The notes below the pieces were generated by a model. The model made no database searches and was not told the DNA's origin. It saw only the letters and a list, made by a program, of their open reading frames with translations. The position numbers and the translations under genes were made by a program. 64,000 nt of DNA from Neolentinus lepideus HHB14362 ss-1 (taxonomy: Eukaryota > Basidiomycota > Agaricomycetes > Gloeophyllales > Gloeophyllaceae), in contig KV425574.1 in NCBI GenBank assembly GCA_001632425.1, positions 249,232-313,231 on the forward strand, in the 5' to 3' direction. This document shows positions 57,239 through 64,000 of this stretch, piece after piece; position 1 is the first letter of the stretch, and each line of letters begins with the position of its first letter.

Positions 57239-58848
57239 TCAGGACAAACATGACGGGCTTCCTCCTATACTTGAGTGGCTTACGTAGGTACTGTTGATCT
57301 TGGAGACGTCGTTCGCGCCCATGAGTTGTATACTTGTTTGCAGTTCTGTCGACAACAATTGTATCATGTGCGTTACACCTTCCTCTCCCCAGATGTTCGC
57401 GAACATTGGCCTGACATCCCAATATTCACCGCTCTGATTTAGCAGAACTAGAGCAAGAGGATGAGCACTCACGATCGTCCGAGACCGACAGCCCTCGCGC
57501 CCAGCGCAAGTAACTTAATCACGTCTGTTCCCCTTCTGACGCCACCATCCGCGTACACTTCCATCTGCTCGAACACTTCCGGTGCGTACTTCTTGATATC
57601 GAGCAGAACTTCCACAGAGGTGGGCGCGGTATCCAGCACCCGCCCGCCGTGGTTGCTCACATATATGGCGGGAAAGCCAAGATCTAGGCATGTCTTCGCG
57701 TCTTGCCAGGTTTTGATGCCTTTAGGGACAATGGGAAGGCTAGTGAGGTTGCGGAAGTTGGCCAGGCTATTTAGCTGTAGTAAAAGACAACAGATAAGCC
57801 CAGAGCTGACGGCAGATCTTGAAGATGAGACAGACATCAAAGGATGCGTCATGGCCCGTACTGTTATCAAATGAGAAAGGAAATCAAATTATTGGAGTCC
57901 GCTCTGACTCACTCGTCCTCATCTCCAGTGTATCTCAGCGACCTTGTCCGAATACCGTTAACACCGGTATTATCGACGGTCAAAACTATTGCCTTGAAGC
58001 CAGCCTTCTCCATTCGTTGTAGTTCGTCGATTACCCGAGTCTGGTTGCTCCAAATATACTCCTGATGAAACATTGTTTGGTTGGGAAGACCAGCGGCAGC
58101 GATTTGTTCAATAGACTTCGTGGATGATATACTTGGCTTTGCAATGCCGAAAATATTACCGAGATGTCGACGGCAGGCAAAATAACAGAACGCTTACGAC
58201 GTATAGAATGCCTGCCTTACCTGCTGCGCTTGCTAAGGATAATTCTGCAGACTTGTTCGTGTGCCCAGCTTCAGCAGCCGGCGCAATGAAGAAGGGCATT
58301 GTGAAATTATATCCCAGTATTGTCGTTCTGTATCGGCGAATAGTAGCAATGGGCACATCATTGGTTCTGTATAGACATCAGAAACTACATACCTAGTATT
58401 AATATTACTAACATTTCGGAAGCTGTATCCGTTCAGTCTTAGTTGCGACCATATGTTCAAGTTGGCTTGGTACGCTGGGAACAGACATGGATTCACTTAG
58501 CACCATCCGATTATTTCAAAGGTACTTACTGATTTCATCCAAAGCTCCCGTCCTGTACGATGCTACCATAGCGCAGGGATCGACATCACTCTTTTGATGT
58601 ACCAATAAATATGGCGTACCGTAGTAGCGTGGGCTCAGGACGTTCTTGGCGGCGATTTGGATGTCGTTCAAATCCCATATGTCGCTGAGAGGAGGTAGCT
58701 GGCCTGTAACCCATGTCGAAGTATTCAATCCAGTATCTGGCAGGCCTTCCATGTCGATCTCGACAGCTACACATAGCTGGGTAATGAAGGTAATCCATGA
58801 TACCAAGAGCAGGAAATTGCTCAGACCAAAGCTAGGGCGTGTCGACAT
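57239..58848 (-). CDS. FMN-dependent alpha-hydroxy-acid dehydrogenase with signal peptide
   Basis: This belongs to the family of L-lactate dehydrogenase (cytochrome b2 core) and glycolate oxidase. The start [20 protein letters not shown] opens a hydrophobic signal of about 28 residues, so it is probably secreted and has no heme domain. Then come [49 protein letters not shown] and [20 protein letters not shown]. Flavin-site pieces follow: [26 protein letters not shown] (active-site Lys), [11 protein letters not shown] (catalytic His and substrate Arg), [20 protein letters not shown] and VGLGRS. The last exon reads [17 protein letters not shown] and ends GGSPSCLS. The gene is intact by frame, with about eight exons; a few borders are uncertain, including the very end. 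Confidence 0.83.
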
Positions 58849-59335
58849 CGGGTATCTAATAAATGCTCTGAAAGTCCTGGTCCATTTATATGCCCTACGT
58901 GCCGGGCGCCTACTTGCGGGACGCAGGGCAAGACGTCTCCCCACTTACTCGTGGATATATGTGCGCCAAGAATTTGTTTGATCAGAGAAGCATAGCCGTG
59001 CCTGGGTACAGCCATCTGTTTCGATAGATCATCCGAGCCGAAACATGTTCAATGACCAATTGACCATCCCTCGCAATAGGGATCAAGTGGCTGTGCTGCG
59101 CCCATGCGACTCCTACGGGGAACGGACTGTTATGGACGCCACTTCTAAAAACCCTCGCGAACAAATCAATGCAGACGCACCACATGAGTTAACCCACATC
59201 TCAATGTGCGCTGAACAATGAGTCCCGGTGATCATGACATTCTTGGTTCCAGAGGATCATCAACCGAAGCGCCTATCTTGGAATGTGTTGATGAACGCAT
59301 ATGGGCGCTGTCAAGCTCATGCGTGGCACGCTTGT
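58849..59335. other. Spacer upstream of FMN dehydrogenase
   Basis: This half-kilobase holds the dehydrogenase promoter and, at its right end, the decayed 3' end of SDR copy D. No other motif or repeat was seen. Confidence 0.45.
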
Positions 59336-60066
59336 TTAGACGAGACTAGCGATTGCATTGGGAACCATTACTCCTTCAAGATGCTGCAAGTACGCTTCAT
59401 TTTCGGCAGAGAAATTCACATAACCCTGGCCTTCCGCAAACACGGGTCCCCGTTTCGAGTCGCTTGTCAGATCGTAATCAACGTCTGCATGGGTCTCCGT
59501 CGATATCACTCTCGATGGGTTCGGTCGTACGCTCATCAGCGTAATTGGACCTTGCGAAGTGGTGTGAGATTAAAGCGTAATTAATATGGAGCCCCAAACG
59601 CACCTTCGCGTACCATGCGCAGGGGCCGACTTCCCTATGCCCAAACCGGCGTCAATAAGTATCGGGAGGACGTTGAGTGTCTTTCCAGTGAAGGTGAAGG
59701 TCTTCGACGCGTCTGCGTGTAGTGCCTGCCTGAGCTACCGCAAAGGCGTTGGTTACTTACCCTGTTATCTATGCTGTAATCTGCCATGCAGACGAAGAAG
59801 GCATCCACCAATGTTTAGTGCCAGGAATAAGCTACAAATTGGTTTCTTTGAGCACCCAAGATATTGAATATGCTCACCATTCTCAAACGTGCATGTGACG
59901 GCCTTGAGGTTCACGAAATGAGCCTTGATAACCAATTTCCGGCTTCTGGGATTTCGACGCTAGGATTGCGAGGGGCGTATGCAACTTTGTGGTCTTTACT
60001 CGTGTTCAGTAGACTTGCGGAGTAGCACCAGCCTGCGCAAAGATCGAGGAGGATTGGTGAAGACAC
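59336..60066 (-). pseudogene. Decayed SDR-like copy D
   Basis: The minus strand keeps SSPILLDLCAG, DHKVAYAPRNPSVEIPEAG (first exon), AYSWH (second exon start), YADERTTEP and ADVDYDLTSDS..GQGYVNFSAEN (third exon), all in the order of copies A and C. The start codon position reads GTG, the glycine motif is lost, the first exon runs into a stop after LSRLIS, AYSWH is followed by a stop, and YADERTTEP and the C-terminal part are in different frames. The splice-site positions are still recognisable. It is a pseudogene by several independent lesions. Confidence 0.78.
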
Positions 60067-60876
60067 GCAAGGCACACTGAGCTATTGGGATATTCCTGAG
60101 CGTGGGTGGGAGGAACCTCGGATCACGGGTGCACGTACATTGACCGTATACGTTCGCTATTCGGCAGCCACGGAGGGGACCATTCCCAACGTAAAGGACC
60201 TTTCACTAGCGTTCTCGAGGGCATCCTGGTATAAACACGCTTTTCCCGCCGTGTATCAACTTCCAGAGATACATACCACCGATGATATGGAATGCAGCTG
60301 ATGGCAGACCCGTGAGAACTGACTAAGAACGGGGAGTACATACTAGTAGTACATAACGTGACCAGGTGTTACGCTTGTGTCACAGCCTTCCATGCTTGAA
60401 AGTTCATCACTACGAGCAGAGTCATACCTGTGAATCTCTTAGAGATACTGGCTTATACAGTTTGTACGTCCGTCGATATTTCCGAAGACTCGGCCTTTGA
60501 TTCTCTCGCTCTATCTACAACAGACATAAAATCCACAACTCCTTGAGTCAGACAAAAATCCAATGACAGTACTTGCCACTGCCCTGGGCTCTGTACTCGG
60601 CACTCGGCACCACATCACAAGTCCGTTAAATATTCGGTGATCTGCCAGTTTGCAGAGTATTTCTATCGTGTCGGGCCGCCACAAGGGTTCCTGACACATT
60701 CGCGCAGCGGGGCAGAATTGAACTATGAACTCACAAACGTGCGTCTTCGTCAGAGTGGTCCACACCTTCTCGTGCCTTGGACATTTATATTTCCCGTTGA
60801 AGCCGGTATAAGATGCCAGCAAGTACGAGGTACGATTTCTGATAAGCAGTTACTTTCGCCCTCGGGCCCGCTCGCT
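60067..60876. other. Spacer between SDR pseudogene D and SurE copy 2
   Basis: This 0.8-kb stretch holds the promoter of SurE copy 2. Short frames only. No repeat shared with the SurE copy 1 upstream region was obvious by eye. Confidence 0.4.
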
Positions 60877-62089
60877 ATGAAGGTAATCGCGCTCGGAAGT
60901 CTTGTGGCTACCTTGGTCGTTTCAACCAATGCGTTGTTCCCGTTCTATAACATCGTCCTTACGAATGATGATGGATGGGCTGTGGCCATGATCCGTGCCC
61001 AGAATGCCGCCTTGAAAGCTGCAGGATTCAATGTACGCTTTGCAATTCGGAGCAAGAAGGTCAATTTATGGAAAAACAACATAGGTCGTTCTCTCCTGTC
61101 CTGCTCAGAACGAATCCGGCACGGGCTCGACTACTGCTGCACCCACAGTACTTAATATCACTTGCGAGTACGACACTTGCGCTGTCGGATCCCCTCCGGA
61201 GGGATACAATGCCAGTGATCGTGAGTTATCTTTATCGTTCTGAGGTATATGAACTGTGACCTGTCGCTAAATATGGCACAAAGCACGCCTGAACTATGTC
61301 AATGCATACCCGTAAGCTAAATAATTTCTCAGAACCGTCCTTTTCCCTGAGCTCCTTCCTCGACTAGTGTAGACTCTGTGAGATATGGTATCCAGACCGT
61401 TGCGCCTAAGTTCTTCGGAACCAAGCCCGATTTCGTCGTGAGCGGACCCAACGTGGGCAGTGAGTCTTCGATCGTTTCTTCCTCCTACCGTAGCTAGTCG
61501 ATCTCACCCGTCACAAATACAGACAATCTGGGACCCGGCATCACGAGATCTGGCACTGTGTAAGTAACATTTGGTCAGTTTCGTGCCATAAATTAATTAT
61601 TGTCGCAGAGGAGCTGCGAGCGAAGCAGCTAAGGAGGGTATCCCCTCTGTAGCTTTCTCCGGAAACACGCTCTCTCAAATCTCGTACACCACTCTCGAGA
61701 GCGAGCCCACGTCAGACTACACGATTGCCGCGGAGATCTACTCGCAACTCACCGCGAGGTTCACTCGCATCCTCCTGGCAGTGCCCGGTCCCATCCTTCC
61801 TTACCAGATATCGTTGAACGTCAACTACCCGTCGATCACGAATTGTACCAGCGCAGACGACTACAAGTTCGTATTGACCAGAATCGCCACGGACCCGACT
61901 GCAACCGATGTATATCAGTGCGGGACTGATCATCTCCCGCAGGAGACGGCGGTGGTTCAATCTGAAGGATGCTATGCGAGCGTTAGCGTTTTCAACGCCA
62001 CCACGAAGACTGATGTCGATGCTGGAACTCAGGCGTTCGTCAGGGACAAGCTAGCGCTGTTTGGCCTCCTTACTTGCTACGACGAGTGA
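60877..62089 (+). CDS. Secreted SurE-type nucleotidase/acid phosphatase, copy 2
   Basis: The start MKVIALGSLVATLVVSTNAL is a signal peptide. NIVLTNDDGWAVAMIRAQNA gives the SurE N-D-D metal site and matches copy 1 nearly residue by residue. Other shared blocks are LNITCEYDTCAVGSPPEGYN, FFGTKPDFVVSGPNVG, NLGPGITRSGTVGAASEAAK, AFSGNTLSQISYTTLES, GPILPYQISLNVNYPS, VYQCGTDHLPQETAV, GCYASVSVFNATTKTDVDAG and LTCYDE. SGPNxGxN is the usual second SurE motif. Introns sit at the same places as in copy 1. Potential N-glycosylation sites (for example NCT, NAT) fit secretion. It appears complete and is divergent from SDR pseudogene D. Confidence 0.86.
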
Positions 62090-62937
62090 AGCGTACGGCT
62101 TCCTGAAGACACTGGTACAATGCCTTATGTATATAACATGATTTTGTGTCCATCAGACTTTCAATATTACTGGTTTCAAAGGGTTCCGATGAATATAATA
62201 ATTGTGTGCTTCCTAAGACGAGAACGTTTTCGGAATGATTGAGCCAACCTTAGCTTCATGTTGCGCACCAACTCGCTACTACCTGTCCCAATTCTGACAG
62301 TGGACAGTAAATTACATAAGTGGAGCATAGTAGAGCATAGTTCAATCAGTGTATGCAGGCTAGCGGTATATGTATGCTTTACTATATAACCTGGGGGAAT
62401 TGACCACTTGTTGTCCGAGAGGCTTACCGTTGCGGTTGCTTGCCGATCCTTGCACAATGCAATGAGTCGTCGAGCCTGGAACACCGTCATAACACGCTTA
62501 AATATGGACTCAAGTGCCTCACCACTGACCAGTTTTCTCACTACCCCACACAGCTACCACAGCATAAAGCCACAAAATATGCCGACGGTATATTTTTGCC
62601 GAATTGAAAGAATATAGCTAAAATATGTCGGGAATACACCCAAAATATGACCTCGTCATATTGACGGCGTATTAGCACACTTTCGCACCAATATGTCTGC
62701 AATACAGCTCACAATTTGGCTACAATACAGATACAATTTATGCTACCTAATTTGGTTCTCCCAGTTCCTTTCCAGGCTGTGCTTGCCACAATCGGAATTA
62801 TAAGTCCCCAATGCGATTGACATCTACTTCGACCATCAATACATTTGTGAATCATCGTGAATATCCAATAAATAGTATAGTTCGACCCCAGTGATGATTT
62901 TGCGCTGCCCCTCTCCCAATACTTCCCCGGTCCAAAC
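62090..62937. other. Intergenic region with AATATG-rich segment
   Basis: Around 62505-62700 the motif AAATATG/CAATATG recurs (for example 62501, 62576, 62620, 62642, 62690) with AATACA, possibly a weak AT-rich repeat. No gene with a motif was found. Confidence 0.4.
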
Positions 62938-63692
62938 ATGCCACACCCCGTTGACTACACGCTCCATCACGGCCTCGATATTGAAGAGACGCGTGTTAAT
63001 ACGACATGCACTGATGCCAAAGTCGAAATCGAGATTACCATACGACCTAAAGATGCAAATACCGCGGGTGTAGTGGTAAGTACAGCGCAACGGCAGCGAT
63101 CTTTATGGAGGCACTCACTCTGATTCATTTCCAGGTACTCACGCTGAAAAAGACCTGTCCCGCGCATCGCGACATCGATCTCCATGCCAACGACAACGCT
63201 ACAATCCATCCCGAGCTACCCCAGAAGCGTGCCGAGACACCCAAGACACAAGCGGTGATCTCACGATGGCTTGCGCAGTCGTCGCTCGATCAGTCACCGA
63301 CATCCGAGGATGCCCCTCCACCGTTCCCAGGAAGTCCACCGCCCGAGATTGCCGATGCAGCCTCCACGGGAACGTCAAAAACTGAGCCGCCCGATATGTA
63401 CTTGCCTTGGGAAGTACAGCAGCACCTCAACCAGCTTTGGCTGACAGGGCGCATGCCATGGCCATTTGTACGTGCGATTGATCAAACCTAGAATGACCAA
63501 ATGTTACTAACGCCATCCGTTACTATAAAGATGCCACCCACCCGAGAGAAAAGTTCTTGGTTGCCGGCGCCCATCCCTCAAGTGCCCTCTGCCGCGGTCA
63601 AGGAAGTCATAGCCAGTAAGAGAGGTGCCGGGGATCTTGATGAAGGAGACGAGAATGGCAGAGACATGCCCTCGAAGCGCCAGACGAAGTAG
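62938..63692 (+). CDS. Hypothetical 210-residue protein
   Basis: Exons 62938-63075, 63135-63467 and 63531-63692 join in frame over two introns with good signals (GTAAGT..CCAG and GTACGT..AAAG, the second with a TACTAAC branch site). The first part, MPHPVDYTLHHGLDIEETRV and VEIEITIRPKDANTAG, is a short beta-rich region; the middle is Pro/Ser/Thr-rich (DAPPPFPGSPPPEIAD); WEVQQHLNQLWLTGRMPWPF is a conserved-looking amphipathic piece; the tail is basic and acidic (KRGAGDLDEGDENGRDMPSKRQTK-like charge pattern). I do not recognise a family. The clean splice structure argues that it is real. Confidence 0.6.
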
Positions 63693-63881
63693 AAGTAGTT
63701 ACAGCTCATAGGTAGTCAAATGATATGAAATAGACAAAATGTTGTGTGGCTCAGTGACCAGAAGATGACACTAGTTGAGGCCTAGTAACACAAGAGCGTG
63801 TTCTAACCACGTGAGCGCCGCAAGAGATTCGACGGAGTCTTCTGTTAATGCGCTTGCCCAGTACGAGAGACGACTGCGACC
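63693..63881. other. Short spacer before the last partial gene
   Basis: A 189-bp spacer between two co-directional genes. No structure recognised. Confidence 0.4.
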
Positions 63882-64000
63882 ATGCCAACCACCACTGGTG
63901 TTACCGAGTCCGGGAGGAACCAGCCCAAGAATGTATCCAGCAAGGCTGCAGTCTCGAAGATAGCTGACCTTGAAGAGAAGCTCGAAGCAGTCGAGGAGAC
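63882..64000 (+). CDS. 5' end of a gene with coiled-coil start (truncated by window edge)
   Basis: An ATG at 63882 opens MPTTTGVTESGRNQPKNVSS, then a Lys/Ala/Glu-rich helix with heptad-like spacing (KIADLEEKLEAVEE) that runs open to the window edge. This looks like the start of a coiled coil. Thirty-nine codons are visible, so no family call is possible. Confidence 0.4.
   Translation, partial: MPTTTGVTESGRNQPKNVSSKAAVSKIADLEEKLEAVEE

Noticed and set aside
51069..62089. Secondary-metabolite cluster (SDR, flavin dehydrogenase, phosphatase)
   Set aside because: There is no core synthase (polyketide, non-ribosomal peptide, terpene), no P450 and no dedicated regulator or exporter nearby. The genes are duplicates of families and unrelated functions.

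Overview
The window looks like nuclear DNA of a filamentous basidiomycete, most likely an agaricomycete. Genes lie on both strands and are cut by many introns of about 40 to 65 bp with GT..AG ends and CTAAC-like branch sites. The gene set fits: an STE12-type factor joining a homeodomain to two C2H2 fingers, F-box genes, a short heme-thiolate peroxygenase, cupredoxin-type single-pass membrane proteins and fungal AAAP permeases. There is no sign of bacterial, organellar or viral sequence.

Layout: 1-53 is the start of an F-box gene running off the left edge. 235-4204 (-) is MCD4, for GPI anchor synthesis. 5283-6959 (+) is an F-box/LRR-like gene. 8163-8632 (-) is SRP9 and 8830-10475 (+) a 14-exon oxodicarboxylate carrier; the two are divergent over 197 bp. 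10762-11475 (+) is a small F-box-like gene. 13528-14312 (+) is a peroxygenase without a signal peptide. 14877-16952 and 17777-19943 (both -) are tandem AAAP amino-acid transporters. 21419-22030 (+) is FMP46-like.

22.0-27.7 kb is a gene-poor block with a 537-bp pogo-like MITE (25173-25709) and an imperfect 77-81 bp tandem repeat. Then come STE12 (27760-30914 +), VPS36 (31542-33536 +), an unresolved membrane protein (34065-35178 +), an SDR (36152-36985 -), a cupredoxin membrane protein (37767-39217 -), glycogen phosphorylase (41733-45869 +) and MSB1-like (46316-49809 -).

The right third, 51.0-62.1 kb, is rich in duplicates: an SDR pseudogene, an intact SDR and a SurE-type phosphatase, then a Kelch protein and a secreted FMN hydroxy-acid dehydrogenase, then a second SDR pseudogene beside a second SurE gene. 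The window ends with a hypothetical 210-aa protein and the 5' end of another gene.

Most genes are unrelated housekeeping functions, not a pathway cluster. The most distinctive signals are microexons (5 and 7 nt) lying exactly at the PxDxxK signatures of the mitochondrial carrier, the complete MITE, and the family of SDR-like genes that lack the usual catalytic Tyr and are decaying at two of four loci. I found no clear undescribed multi-gene system. Exon boundaries were read by eye from splice signals, reading frame and remembered family motifs; no search was run.
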